This document shows, in pieces, positions 15,304 to 24,093 of a stretch of 64,000 bases of DNA; the stretch's first letter is position 1; each line of letters opens with the position of its first letter. Both the position numbers and the translations under genes were made by a program. Location of the stretch: the NCBI GenBank assembly GCA_026874595.1, contig CM049309.1, positions 2,206,076 through 2,270,075 on the forward strand, written 5' to 3'. The notes below the pieces were generated by a model. The model saw only the letters and a list, made by a program, of their open reading frames with translations, searched no databases and had not been told where the DNA came from. The DNA comes from Sipunculus nudus (taxonomy: Eukaryota > Annelida > Sipuncula > Golfingiida > Sipunculidae).

Positions 15304-15311
15304 CTTTTATA
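15304..15311 (-). promoter_or_regulatory. TATA box of the core-peptide gene
   Basis: Minus strand TATAAAAG within the 106-bp gap between 15233 and 15340. Confidence 0.5.
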
Positions 15312-15339
15312 TGTTTTTGACCGTGTATGTCACTCAAGG

Positions 15340-15933
15340 TTAATAATAGAGTTTCACCCGTTTGCGTTTGAAAGGGAACTCTTGACTGCTGGGTGTCCCG
15401 CTATGGCTCCTGCTTTTTTTCTTCACCGGTGGCCCGGTTTCTTCCACGTATTCATACGGTATTTCGTTAACCCCGCTAACCCCGTCCTCCATGTAAAAGG
15501 AATTGGCCCCGAACATTTCAGCTGGGTATGCTGCTGACCCGTAAGGGGACTCTTCTTTCTCTTGTTTGAACGGCAACTGGAAACGTTCCTCGTAAGGTAA
15601 ATAGGTAGCGTGGGGGGCCAAAGCCGCTTTTTTAAATTCTTCAAATATCATAGCGTCCTTGATTTGGTTTTCTGTCGGGGGACCCACACCCGACCGGATA
15701 AAATCTGTTTGGGGCATTTTCACTCTATACCCCGGGGAGAATAGTTTATCTTCCGGTACAAGAGGCACAGGGCCCGCTTTTCCTTCAGTGGGTAAAACTT
15801 CCGGTGAAGTGAAAGTTTGAACAGGGGTGGCGATTTCTGGTCCGCGGCCCATGCTCACTGACCACAACAAACCCGCTTTGCCTTTACTGCTGCGCATCCC
15901 AAACCCGGTGGTGTTAGCTCCTTTTGCTCGCAT
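15340..15933 (-). CDS. 197-residue protein with basic C-terminus, function unknown
   Basis: ATG start at 15933, TATAAAAAG at 15992..16000 inside the upstream gene. The N-terminus is Gly/Lys-rich (residues 1-20). The middle is rich in Pro and acidic residues with several Tyr/Phe (YLPYEERFQLPFKQEKEESPYG). The C-terminus ends in a basic NLS-like FKRKRVKLYY. There are no cysteines and no transmembrane segment. No family is recognised. Position among core genes suggests a virion or nuclear protein. Confidence 0.7.
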   Translation of the reverse strand: MRAKGANTTGFGMRSSKGKAGLLWSVSMGRGPEIATPVQTFTSPEVLPTEGKAGPVPLVPEDKLFSPGYRVKMPQTDFIRSGVGPPTENQIKDAMIFEEFKKAALAPHATYLPYEERFQLPFKQEKEESPYGSAAYPAEMFGANSFYMEDGVSGVNEIPYEYVEETGPPVKKKSRSHSGTPSSQEFPFKRKRVKLYY

Positions 15934-15954
15934 GGTTTTAATTTTTTGTCTACG

Positions 15955-16194
15955 CTAATACCCGCTCTGGTTGATAATCTCTCCACGCTGTCTTTTTATA
16001 CGTTTAAGTTTTGGGGTCGGCATCAGGTATCCCACTGACGCCGAAAGCAAACCTGTCCAGTAGGCCTTATCCTCTACTGCCGATACCTTCCACACTAACA
16101 TGGTTAACGATGTCACCACCAGTAGCCCGATCACGACTAATTGCGCCACAAACAAAACTAAACTTCGCGTGCATGTTTGCATGCATGATTTCAT
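15955..16194 (-). CDS. Small two-segment membrane protein
   Basis: 79 residues from the ATG at 16194, whose ATGA overlaps the integrase stop codon. An ATG 23 codons upstream (16263) lies inside integrase coding sequence and is a possible alternative. The first hydrophobic segment is strong (LVLFVAQLVVIGLLVVTSLT, residues ~12-31), followed by an amphipathic loop and a second shorter one (YWTGLLSASVGYLMP), then a very basic tail KLKRIKRQR. It is a probable membrane protein with an exposed basic C-terminus. The one-base overlap implies coupling with the integrase or a shared transcript. Confidence 0.65.
   Translation of the reverse strand: MKSCMQTCTRSLVLFVAQLVVIGLLVVTSLTMLVWKVSAVEDKAYWTGLLSASVGYLMPTPKLKRIKRQRGEIINQSGY
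15992..16000 (-). promoter_or_regulatory. TATA box of the 197-residue gene
   Basis: Minus strand TATAAAAAG, lying within the coding end of the small membrane protein (Arg-Ile-Lys-Arg codons), ~60 bp upstream of ATG 15933. Confidence 0.5.
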
Positions 16195-17237
16195 TTCTTT
16201 CTTTTCAGCCGTACCCACTGGTTGAATTTTTCCGGGTGGCCTCGCCATTGTACAAGTTTCCATCCTTTCTTCCTTTGAACCACACGCTCTTCTACTTTAG
16301 GCGGTCTCGGTAATGTCACGCGTTGTAGTTCTTCCTTGTAAAAGCGGCCTTTTATACTCTCACCCTCCATATCTTCCAACTCGTAAACGTCAGCTCCTCC
16401 CACTTCAGGGTATACCCGTTTCACAAGGAATGTTTCTTCCGTCCAACGCGGTACATAACCCCGCTCTGCAAATGAACTTTTTTTAGCGCTGCTCAAAACG
16501 ACAAGGGACCCTACTGGGATACTGTTGTCGCGTATATTTTCCCGGTGCAGTTTTGATGGGTGCCCATAAAGCCTGCGCCACACAACGGACTGGTTACTCG
16601 GGGTAACTTCGCGAGGGGCTAACCCATGGGCTGTGTGCGGTCGACTGTTGTACTGTTCCAAAGCTTCAGGCAAGTCTTCCAACCACCTATACGTATTATT
16701 GTCATTCATAGCCGCAAACAGCCTTTTTTTCAGGGTCCGGTTGAACCTTTCCACTAAACTTGCTTTCACGTCCCTGTTTTTGGTTGCAAACCATGTGATG
16801 TCCTTTCTTTCTAAAAGCTCTCGTACATGTTTGTTGCGGAATTCTAACCCTTCGTCCGTTTGCAGTTTTTTAGGTACACGCCCTTTTTCAAATACGGATT
16901 CGAATGCCGAAGCCACTTGTGAACCTGTCTTGTCTTTTAGTGGCACTGCCCAAGCGTAACGTGAAAGCACATCGATGATAGTTAAAATATACTTGTGGTT
17001 TTGGTTTTTTCCAGCGATCTGTTGCATGTCCGCCAAATCTGCCTGCCACTGTGCGTCTAAACCCCCTACCAAAATACGGGCTCGCCTGTAACGCCGCCTG
17101 ACTGGTCTAAATAATGTATAAGCGTTCTGCCTCCCCAAATACTCTCTCGCTTCATCTTCTTTCACTCTAGCTGCTTTTGCCAAAGCTTTTACGTTTCCTG
17201 TGTAAGCATACGGGCTCTTGTGAAACGCTTCTTCCAT
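16191..17237 (-). CDS. Retrovirus-type DDE integrase with chromodomain-like C-terminus
   Basis: 348 residues from the first ATG (17237); the frame is open a little further but only from GTG. Residues 1-50 carry the Polinton-type N-terminal region (FHKSPYAYTGNVKALAKAA). The catalytic core has WQADLADM (D67), LQTDEGLEFRNK (D128) and SLVERFNRTLKKRL (E163), i.e. a complete DDE triad with 34 residues between the last two. It is followed by YNSRPHTAHGLAPRE, typical of this family. Residues ~240-310 look like an SH3-type domain, and the last 35 (GWKLVQWRGHPEKFNQW) like a chromodomain. It catalyses insertion of the linear element with 6-bp duplication, matching the TTGGTG seen here. Confidence 0.94.
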   Translation of the reverse strand: MEEAFHKSPYAYTGNVKALAKAARVKEDEAREYLGRQNAYTLFRPVRRRYRRARILVGGLDAQWQADLADMQQIAGKNQNHKYILTIIDVLSRYAWAVPLKDKTGSQVASAFESVFEKGRVPKKLQTDEGLEFRNKHVRELLERKDITWFATKNRDVKASLVERFNRTLKKRLFAAMNDNNTYRWLEDLPEALEQYNSRPHTAHGLAPREVTPSNQSVVWRRLYGHPSKLHRENIRDNSIPVGSLVVLSSAKKSSFAERGYVPRWTEETFLVKRVYPEVGGADVYELEDMEGESIKGRFYKEELQRVTLPRPPKVEERVVQRKKGWKLVQWRGHPEKFNQWVRLKRKK

Positions 17238-17309
17238 TTGTTCCTGTTCAAAAAGGAAAATAGAAATCGACTTCACGTTTTACTTTTCGTTCCTGGGGTG
17301 GTTTGTTTT

Positions 17310-18038
17310 CTACTGGCACCGGTGTTTCGGGGGGAGATGGGTCTCTTCGTCTGTGTCTTCTTCTCTCTCCCAGTAATACCCTTCGTTCGATTGATCTTCG
17401 TAACCCCCCTCTTCCTCCCTGAAATAATCTTCGTCGTCTTCCTCCTCCTCCTCCTCGTCTGGGTCTTCTATCCACCTGCTCCTGCTCCGACCAGTTTTGG
17501 GGTGATACGGTACCCCACCTTTGGCACGGGAAGTACCGACTTTGTTTTTGCTGACTTTTTGTTTCCTTTCCGGAACTGGTTCTCCGTATGGGTAATGCCC
17601 CGTTTCCTCCAGGTACTGTTCTTCTGACGGGAGGCGTTCGTACCTCTCCGGAGGTGGTGTTTCGTAAAACTCGTCTTCCGGATGGTCTCTCTTTTTCGCT
17701 TTTTGTTTGGTTGAAAGGGGTTTCGAAACGTTTGATGTCGTTACCGCTGGTTTTGTACACCAGTTTCTGCATAATTCTTTGGAGAGTACGTCGCGTATTT
17801 TCCGACCGTTTGGCGTTTTGTTCAAAAAGGATTTCCGCTGCGCATAATCGACATCTGGGGAAACCAAACCCTCTACCCCGTATTTATACAATTGGTCCAG
17901 CTCTGACTTCCGTAGCGGTACGTTCCCTTTCATCCAATTATACAGCAGGTTACAAGCGAAATTCACCGCTTTTTTACTTAAGGCTTTATCTCCCCCGTAC
18001 AGGGGACAAAACTGGTCTGCTTGGGATGTCAGGTCCAT
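17310..18038 (-). CDS. 242-residue protein with acidic C-terminus, function unknown
   Basis: The ATG at 18038 is chosen: the frame extends 10 codons further only from GTG, and twin TATATAAAG boxes at 18075..18093 lie 37-55 bp above it. Residues 1-100 form a compact helical domain (ALSKKAVNFACNLLYNWMKG, GRKIRDVLSKELCRNWC). Residues 105-175 are Pro/Tyr/Glu-rich, and ~185-225 carry a long Glu/Asp run. It resembles no family I know. It lies between the integrase and the third penton-like gene. Confidence 0.72.
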   Translation of the reverse strand: MDLTSQADQFCPLYGGDKALSKKAVNFACNLLYNWMKGNVPLRKSELDQLYKYGVEGLVSPDVDYAQRKSFLNKTPNGRKIRDVLSKELCRNWCTKPAVTTSNVSKPLSTKQKAKKRDHPEDEFYETPPPERYERLPSEEQYLEETGHYPYGEPVPERKQKVSKNKVGTSRAKGGVPYHPKTGRSRSRWIEDPDEEEEEEDDEDYFREEEGGYEDQSNEGYYWEREEDTDEETHLPPKHRCQ

Positions 18039-18074
18039 ATTTCTTTTTTTGACGTTTCTGACAAACACGCACCG

Positions 18075-18093
18075 CTTTATATACTTTATATAC
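18075..18093 (-). promoter_or_regulatory. Twin TATA boxes of the 242-residue gene
   Basis: Two minus-strand TATATAAAG motifs 10 bp apart, upstream of ATG 18038. Confidence 0.6.
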
Positions 18094-18117
18094 CTCCCCT
18101 ATATACACAGGCACACA

Positions 18118-19431
18118 TTAAGAAAATGTGGCCATGGATTTCATCTCTGTTTCAGATTGTAAAATTTCGGACCAATCAGCACCTTCTTTCCAATCATGCG
18201 GATATGTGATTGGACGGTAAAACACGCTTCTGTTTGGCATCGGGTTGTACTTGAACACCAACCCTATAACCACCGACCCGGAATCCAATAAGAGAGGTTG
18301 TTCTGTTTCCATGTCCTGCAATTTAAAAATCACCAGACTGGTTTCTGCTGTGCTATGCAACGGAAAAAATTTTAAATTTTTTGGTTCATAATGACCTTTC
18401 GCCGAAGAAGGCCATACCAATAACGGGTACATGTCCCAACGGGCTTCGTTACCGTTTTCCCGTCCCCAAATGTATGACGGTGTAATTAAATTGCAGGAAA
18501 GTAAAAACGTACGATTGTCTGATATGTAATCTACAAATTTGAAGCAGTAGAGCATAGTCATACGTTTGAAATGTTTTTCCAAAATGTCTGGTGCGCCCTC
18601 ACCCCATTGTTTGTCTTCCTGTAGCACCACTTTCCCCAAAATATTCTTTTGGCCAGGTATTAAAGGGTTTTTGCTTTCAGACGGTGACACAAAATTACAA
18701 TACGTCTGCGAAGTCCCGTATTTGAACACTGGGTGGTTCTTTTTGAAATGCGTTAATGGGAAATACAAGGTAACCCCTCGAGTGATACCGAATGGTGACA
18801 AAACCCCCGGGCTGAAATATAGCCCATACACATATTTGCTGAAATGGTCCTTGTTTGATGTCCAGGTTTCCCTTAGAAATTCCATGCAACAGCACAAATA
18901 CTGTGTTTCTTTGTCGTACTTGAAACTTAGTTCAAAATCTGTCCCATGGACTGGGTGGGTACCTTCAGTCTTATTGACTTCAATTTTTGGGTTGGCTCCC
19001 GCACAAAATCCCTGCCCGTAAATTCTTTTAATGATAGCGTTCATGTACGAGACGTATTCCTTCTGAGAAAAATTCAAACATCCTAAATCTATTTCCACGT
19101 AAGGCGGTATGGTGTCGGCAGGTCTGTTGTCACAAACACTTATAGGGACCAGTGATGAATCTTCCAGTTGTTCACCGGGGTTTCTAAATTCCATTGTTTT
19201 CTCAAGCCCAGGAAATAAATCTTCCACATTCTCGCTCTCCAGATGTTTCACAGACGCAGAGACGAAACCTCTCGTGGGAAAGCAGACCCCCCTCTGTGGC
19301 GGGTATGTGATCAAATCACACGCTACTTCCCATGTTTGGTTGGGGTTGTACAAAGGTTGCGTGAGGTTAGCTACAAAAATTTGTTCTTCCGGGTTAAACC
19401 GGCAATAAGCGTACACGTGGTCTTCGTTCAT
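18118..19431 (-). CDS. Third, divergent penton-like protein
   Basis: 437 residues from the ATG at 19431. An in-frame ATG at 19458 is rejected because the TATA box (19461..19467) is only a few bases above it, whereas it is ~30 bp above 19431. Near the N-terminus, NLTQPLYNPNQTWEVACDLITYP matches the spacing of the WE(V/I)-strand in the two penton-like proteins of the left arm. Near the C-terminus, LLLDSGSVVIGLVFKYNP parallels their G...(M/V).L.F(R/K) closing strand. Between them is a Cys-containing, Phe/Tyr-rich body. I infer a distant single-jelly-roll paralogue, possibly the true vertex protein. Direct evidence is limited to these two motifs. Confidence 0.6.
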   Translation of the reverse strand: MNEDHVYAYCRFNPEEQIFVANLTQPLYNPNQTWEVACDLITYPPQRGVCFPTRGFVSASVKHLESENVEDLFPGLEKTMEFRNPGEQLEDSSLVPISVCDNRPADTIPPYVEIDLGCLNFSQKEYVSYMNAIIKRIYGQGFCAGANPKIEVNKTEGTHPVHGTDFELSFKYDKETQYLCCCMEFLRETWTSNKDHFSKYVYGLYFSPGVLSPFGITRGVTLYFPLTHFKKNHPVFKYGTSQTYCNFVSPSESKNPLIPGQKNILGKVVLQEDKQWGEGAPDILEKHFKRMTMLYCFKFVDYISDNRTFLLSCNLITPSYIWGRENGNEARWDMYPLLVWPSSAKGHYEPKNLKFFPLHSTAETSLVIFKLQDMETEQPLLLDSGSVVIGLVFKYNPMPNRSVFYRPITYPHDWKEGADWSEILQSETEMKSMATFS

Positions 19432-19460
19432 TGTTTCACCTTCTCCAGTGCGACCCATCC

Positions 19461-19467
19461 CTTTATA
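19461..19467 (-). promoter_or_regulatory. TATA box deciding the start of the third penton-like gene
   Basis: Minus strand TATAAAG, 3 bp above ATG 19458 and 30 bp above ATG 19431. A transcript start ~30 bp downstream would exclude the first ATG. Confidence 0.5.
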
Positions 19468-19476
19468 AACTTTTCT

Positions 19477-20907
19477 TCATCCCAAAGCTTTGGAGGTTGT
19501 GCCTTCCTCCTTTTTACTCTTTTTATCATTGTCTTCCTCATCGTAATAATTGTATACATAAGTTTTGTCCCCAGGTTCTGTCGGTGCATTGCTTTTAGGC
19601 ATTTCAATAGGTTTGTTGGACTGCATACCCAGTTTTGCAGCTGTATCTTGTTTCTTTGTCTGTATCCCGTAAGCCGCCAATGGCATGATGCCTTGCAAAA
19701 GGCTCCCGATACCCGTACCAAGTCCTGTGGATATCCCCTGCACAAATTGTTCCCCTATAGTAGGAGACAAACCCATAGCTTTGGCCATTGACACCATATC
19801 ATTGGCTTCTGCTGTGGTGGTGGGAGCTTTTTTGCTGGTCATTGCATCGGTTGTGGTGTCATCGTCGTCATCATCATCATCATCCTGTTTCTTTTTGTTC
19901 TTTTTCTTTTTTGGAATGGATTCATCATCCTCGTTTCTTTTCATCTTTTTCTTAGTTTTCTTACCGCTGTCCTTTGACTTCGATCCTTTCTTCCGCCCTC
20001 TTTTTACATCACCCGTCTTTTTTGGTTCATCAATTTTCTTTTTACCCGTCTTGGAAGAGACTTTACCTCCTTTGGCTACGGTCGAACCCGGTTTCTTCCC
20101 AAGGGAGGTTTTCTTTTTTGCTGCTGTTGACACTACGTTACCTCTCCTACCATCGCGCACTCTTGAGGCAGCAGCTTTCTGCTGATTTCGGACCCAGCCG
20201 GCAGCTTTTTCTCTCGGTGTTAAATATTTTTCCATCCTCTGACGCCTAGCCGTGGTCAGAGTACCCCTGGCGTCCATTTTACCCATTATTCTATTACGTA
20301 AATTCTCTGGTAATTTAGAATAGCCCCTGGCACCCAAATCTCTCAAAGAATTACGCCCCTTTATTGTGGTTTGTCGGGTCAACTGTTTCAACTTGTCTGA
20401 CGCCGATCTTAACCGGTCACGTGCCATTGAAGCCCCACGTTTTCCGAGGCTTATTAATTTTCCCCGCAACGATTGCCCGCCCTGCTTTATTTGATGAATC
20501 CCGGCTTTCCAACCCCCCTTTAACTTGTCCGTCGCCTGCCCGCGGATAGCTTTTTGTGCTTCTTTCATCTGGTTCGTTGCTTTTTGGAGAGCCTCTTTCC
20601 TGGCGGCATAACCGACCTCTTTTGTCTTTTTTAAAACCGAACCTATTTTATGGCTACCTTTTTTCACTGATGATCCCACTTTCTTGACGTAGGCTCTAGC
20701 CTTGTCTCGAAATGTTTTCCTGAGGCCAGGATCAGCTAAACGCGTGTAGCTTCCTTGCCCCCTCCTTAATGACCCGGCTATTTTTTGGCCATACGTGGCC
20801 CCCCGTTTGGCCCCACCTATCAAAGGTGTGTGGGCGACCCTTTGCCCTCTCCCACTGAATGCGCGGGAAGCCTGACCCACCCTCCGTAAACCTGCAAACT
20901 TTGGCAT
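19477..20907 (-). CDS. Large Lys/Arg-rich core-like protein
   Basis: 476 residues, ATG start, TATAAATAG at 20948..20956. Residues 1-330 are strongly basic with repeated K/R-G-S-A patterns (KKVGSSVKKGSHKIGSVLKK) reminiscent of histone-H1-like or viral core proteins. A (KKKNKKK)(D)9 charge switch follows. Residues ~385-415 contain a Gly-rich hydrophobic segment (GISTGLGTGIGSLLQGIMPL) that could insert into membranes, as adenoviral protein VI does. The C-terminus is acidic. A role in genome condensation or membrane penetration is inferred from composition alone. Confidence 0.75.
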   Translation of the reverse strand: MPKFAGLRRVGQASRAFSGRGQRVAHTPLIGGAKRGATYGQKIAGSLRRGQGSYTRLADPGLRKTFRDKARAYVKKVGSSVKKGSHKIGSVLKKTKEVGYAARKEALQKATNQMKEAQKAIRGQATDKLKGGWKAGIHQIKQGGQSLRGKLISLGKRGASMARDRLRSASDKLKQLTRQTTIKGRNSLRDLGARGYSKLPENLRNRIMGKMDARGTLTTARRQRMEKYLTPREKAAGWVRNQQKAAASRVRDGRRGNVVSTAAKKKTSLGKKPGSTVAKGGKVSSKTGKKKIDEPKKTGDVKRGRKKGSKSKDSGKKTKKKMKRNEDDESIPKKKKNKKKQDDDDDDDDDTTTDAMTSKKAPTTTAEANDMVSMAKAMGLSPTIGEQFVQGISTGLGTGIGSLLQGIMPLAAYGIQTKKQDTAAKLGMQSNKPIEMPKSNAPTEPGDKTYVYNYYDEEDNDKKSKKEEGTTSKALG

Positions 20908-20947
20908 GGTTTTCCTTTCACTGTTGATTTTTTTGTTGACACACCTT

Positions 20948-20956
20948 CTATTTATA
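20948..20956 (-). promoter_or_regulatory. TATA box of the core-like gene, containing the stop of the 808-residue gene
   Basis: Minus strand TATAAATAG, ~42 bp upstream of ATG 20907. TAA 20952..20954 is the stop codon of the preceding gene. Confidence 0.6.
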
Positions 20957-23378
20957 CACCCACGGTTCTCCCTGCGCCTTCTAAATTGGGCATCACATCA
21001 GCTGGTATGCTCGCTCCCACACTGTACCAAGTAGACAATTTTTGCCTGTACTTTTCACGTGCTTCACGTCGTTCTGGTGTTTCTTTAAAATCACGTATGA
21101 CGTTTTCCAAAAATTGCTTTTGTTCCACTAACTTCATCATTTTTATACGTTGCTTACTTTCGTGGTAGGCCGTAAAATTTTTACGTAGGTTCGACCAGTC
21201 CCACCTTCCCCCGCCCCCTGCATTCATGGGTATCTCTTTATTGTCAGCTTTTCCATGGTCTGACCGATCTGCCGCTGTCTGTTCTTTTTTTAATTCCGTT
21301 ATTACCCGATCGTGTTCTTTTTCCCAGTCTTCCAACCCTGGGATTTCCACATGTATTTCAGGCATTTGCCAAAATCCTGGTTTTGGATAACCATTAAACC
21401 AATACACTTCCTTTTCGAACTTCCACAGTTCTTCTAACCAATCGTTCACTTTCTTGTATTTCTGAGCCCAAGGATCATTCTGGTTGGCATCATCCCCGAA
21501 ACAGTACTTGTTGAAATACATCTCCACCTGCAACAAGGCTGATTTGGCTGCGTTGATTTCACTCTGATTCAACCATATTTGACGCTGCATGTCTTCCCTA
21601 AACTTGTACAGCTCTGGCATTTTCCCTGTGATATCCGATAAATAGTGCCATGAATACACACCCAAATTGAAATGAAAAAGCAACACCTCTTTGTCAGCCG
21701 GAGCTACTTTTTCTCTTTCATAAAACAGTTTCATCACCAAATCTGATTTTTTCACTTTCTTGTACTTCATCGCATAATCATACACCAAGTGGGGGTGAAA
21801 ATAACCGTACCACGGAGAATACCGCGTGTCTATTTCCTCTGTCTCATCCGTTAAAATGATTTCAAGCAATGTTTTCACCGCAGCCGGTACGGGGATATCA
21901 CCGCGCCGTTCTGGTTTTGGCCCTTTCCCACCAGCCAGCAAAAACCATGCCATATCATGGTAAGGTTGCAACAATTCATAATATTGAACTGTTTTGGGTT
22001 TTTGCCGCGTCTTCTGTCCTTTACTGAAATGTATCATTTCCGCGTCCAAATAAAACTCTTCGCGCAATTTCAACAAACGGTTCCTCAAATGCGGGGGGTG
22101 GAAATGGTGGGGTAATGGTAACTCGTAAGGTGTCTTGTAATGTTGAGGAAATATACCCCAAAAGGGTTCGCCTTCGTTTAAGTTTTCCCATCCTGGCGCT
22201 GTGGGACCGTTCAATTTCCACCAAATGGGCTTCCAGAACCCAAATATTATACTCTGCAATGCCAAACGGGTGGCCTGTACTATCTTGTAGGCCCTGCGTT
22301 TGTCTGAAAAATATTTAGTTAGATGGTAATATTTGTGATTGGCCCAGTAGGGTTCAGGGATCCACACACCTTTTTTCCTGTGTTCCCACCCATATTCAAC
22401 GACACGCAGCGGTGCACCTTTGTGTGCAAACCCTGGCACCGGGCGGATACCATGATTTTGCAGCCTATGATCACCATTGAACGGAGCTTTCTGGATCATC
22501 TCATCCTCGGTCAATTCATTCAAATACTGTTCCCTCAATTTTATATCCCATTCCTCCTTGTTTACAAACTTGTGGTGCCACCATTCCTCTTTCCCCACCA
22601 CGAAAAATGGTCTGGAAGTCGGGTCCCGTGTCAAACACGGTATTTGTAGCCCTTCTGGAACGTGCCCATTTTCAGCTAACCTTTGGAAAGGGAGCGGTAC
22701 GTCCACCAACATGTAACGCACCCCTTGATGCACATGGTGGTACTGTTGAAAGTCCTTCCCGTTCACGTTGTACCGGTCATAAAAAGTTTGCCACCGAGGG
22801 TCCCTATCCCCCCATTTCTCTAAATATTTTTGGCCGTAATACACTTTTAATGGGTAATTGATACAAGCTGAATACCACAAAGTCCAAGGGAAATGGTACA
22901 GCACCATCACATATGTGTTCATGATGATCCAACGGTCTATCGTATTTTCTTCATTGAACCAACGCACCACTTCATCCGTTTCTTTCTCGTTCAATGATAC
23001 CACCCGTCCAGGCCCATCTTCAGTCTGCATGCGCCCCACCAAGGTCTTCCTGAACCGTTCCACGTAACGTCTGTGGTAATGTCCCCTTTTCTCGCCAAGT
23101 ACCAATTCTAACTGCCCAGTCATGAAACCTTCACGACCCGTACGTCTTCGCATAAACAAATCGTGCAAACTGAAAACGTACGAGTCGGTAGGAGGCCAAA
23201 ATACCCGGTAATTGCCATGAAATTGAGACGATCCCTCGCCCCTCCCGGGACTCCCTGCAATTTTCCAGCGAATAAACGTGTACAGTTCCTCTACCCCCCA
23301 AATAACTGCCGAAACTAACATGTCGCAAAGTATCTGTAAAGCGGCATAAACCGCTAATCCCGCCATAAACACCGCCAT
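20952..23378 (-). CDS. 808-residue N-terminally membrane-anchored protein, function unknown
   Basis: The ATG at 23378 overlaps the ATPase stop by one base (TGATG), suggesting a shared transcript. Residues 1-40 contain a long hydrophobic stretch (MAVFMAGLAVYAALQILCDM onward) ending before FIRWKIAG, i.e. a signal anchor or transmembrane helix. The rest is soluble-looking and unusually rich in Trp and Tyr, with repeated WY.../PW patterns. The last ~100 residues are charged and helical (KFTAY...QKQFLENVIRDFKETPERREAREKYRQKL). No family is recognised. Coupling to the ATPase suggests involvement in packaging, a portal-like role or an internal membrane; this is a guess from context. Confidence 0.72.
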   Translation of the reverse strand: MAVFMAGLAVYAALQILCDMLVSAVIWGVEELYTFIRWKIAGSPGRGEGSSQFHGNYRVFWPPTDSYVFSLHDLFMRRRTGREGFMTGQLELVLGEKRGHYHRRYVERFRKTLVGRMQTEDGPGRVVSLNEKETDEVVRWFNEENTIDRWIIMNTYVMVLYHFPWTLWYSACINYPLKVYYGQKYLEKWGDRDPRWQTFYDRYNVNGKDFQQYHHVHQGVRYMLVDVPLPFQRLAENGHVPEGLQIPCLTRDPTSRPFFVVGKEEWWHHKFVNKEEWDIKLREQYLNELTEDEMIQKAPFNGDHRLQNHGIRPVPGFAHKGAPLRVVEYGWEHRKKGVWIPEPYWANHKYYHLTKYFSDKRRAYKIVQATRLALQSIIFGFWKPIWWKLNGPTAPGWENLNEGEPFWGIFPQHYKTPYELPLPHHFHPPHLRNRLLKLREEFYLDAEMIHFSKGQKTRQKPKTVQYYELLQPYHDMAWFLLAGGKGPKPERRGDIPVPAAVKTLLEIILTDETEEIDTRYSPWYGYFHPHLVYDYAMKYKKVKKSDLVMKLFYEREKVAPADKEVLLFHFNLGVYSWHYLSDITGKMPELYKFREDMQRQIWLNQSEINAAKSALLQVEMYFNKYCFGDDANQNDPWAQKYKKVNDWLEELWKFEKEVYWFNGYPKPGFWQMPEIHVEIPGLEDWEKEHDRVITELKKEQTAADRSDHGKADNKEIPMNAGGGGRWDWSNLRKNFTAYHESKQRIKMMKLVEQKQFLENVIRDFKETPERREAREKYRQKLSTWYSVGASIPADVMPNLEGAGRTVGV

Positions 23379-23998
23379 CACCCCAAACCGTAATAAATGT
23401 GTTCCTCTCCCGGGAAAATATGAGTCCTCAGCCGGTATTCGTCAGGGCACGTCTGTGTGAAATCGAGCAACAGGTACCCGTGTGGTTCGCGTGTGGCGTC
23501 GTTGTAAACTTCCCGCAATTCACGTGCTTTAGTGGGAAACACCTGACGGGCTAATGATTCAAACTGTAACCTATCTCTGGGATTTTTCAATAACACAATG
23601 TAATGCGCGTTCAGTGAAATGTCCCGCTGTTCTTTTTTCTGATGAAACAAATTTTGAACAATAAAAATAACCGATATGTTCCGGTGATGGCTGCCTTTCT
23701 CAAATATTTTTGCTGTTTCTACTCCGCTTTCACGCATTAAATCATCCACGATCAGTAATGTGTTTGGTTTTATAGCCCTGGGGGGTAACCCTTCTTGAAA
23801 GAAAATTTTCTCTTTCATCATCTCCTTCAAATCTTCGTACAGAGGTTGCATTTCGGCATAGCACCACAACACGCGTTCAGGCACTGGGTCTGTCATTTTG
23901 TGTAAGTGATTTAACAAACGGGATACCCAATAGGTTTTACCGGAAGACGTTGGGCCCGCCACCAACATGGTGAACGGGTGTTTGAATTTGTACCACAT
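23378..23998 (-). CDS. Genome-packaging ATPase, FtsK/HerA type
   Basis: 206 residues, ATG start. Walker A GPTSSGKT at residues 15-22, Walker B TLLIVDD at 80-86, and a sensor-type strand VIFIVQN at 110-116 followed by an RDI...AHYIVLLKNPRDRLQ region typical of the A32-like packaging ATPases of Polintons and large DNA viruses. Length is normal for the Polinton family. It would drive DNA into preformed capsids using ATP hydrolysis. Its stop codon overlaps the start of the 808-residue gene. Upstream, only 95 bp separate it from the polymerase stop, with a weak TATAGAA at ~24,017. Confidence 0.93.
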   Translation of the reverse strand: MWYKFKHPFTMLVAGPTSSGKTYWVSRLLNHLHKMTDPVPERVLWCYAEMQPLYEDLKEMMKEKIFFQEGLPPRAIKPNTLLIVDDLMRESGVETAKIFEKGSHHRNISVIFIVQNLFHQKKEQRDISLNAHYIVLLKNPRDRLQFESLARQVFPTKARELREVYNDATREPHGYLLLDFTQTCPDEYRLRTHIFPGEEHIYYGLG

Positions 23999-24093
23999 GA
24001 TTTTTTAAAATCATTTCTATACACACATGCACGCACATTATACCTCTTCCTCAACAACAGTAAAAAAAACACAACAAAATTTCACAATGAACG

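Noticed and set aside
16195-16263. Longer start for the small membrane protein
   Set aside because: The ATG at 16263 lies within integrase coding sequence, while the ATG at 16194 overlaps the integrase stop and starts directly before the hydrophobic segment.
19432-19458. Upstream ATG of the third penton-like gene
   Set aside because: The TATA box is only 3 bp upstream, too close for this ATG to be in the transcript.
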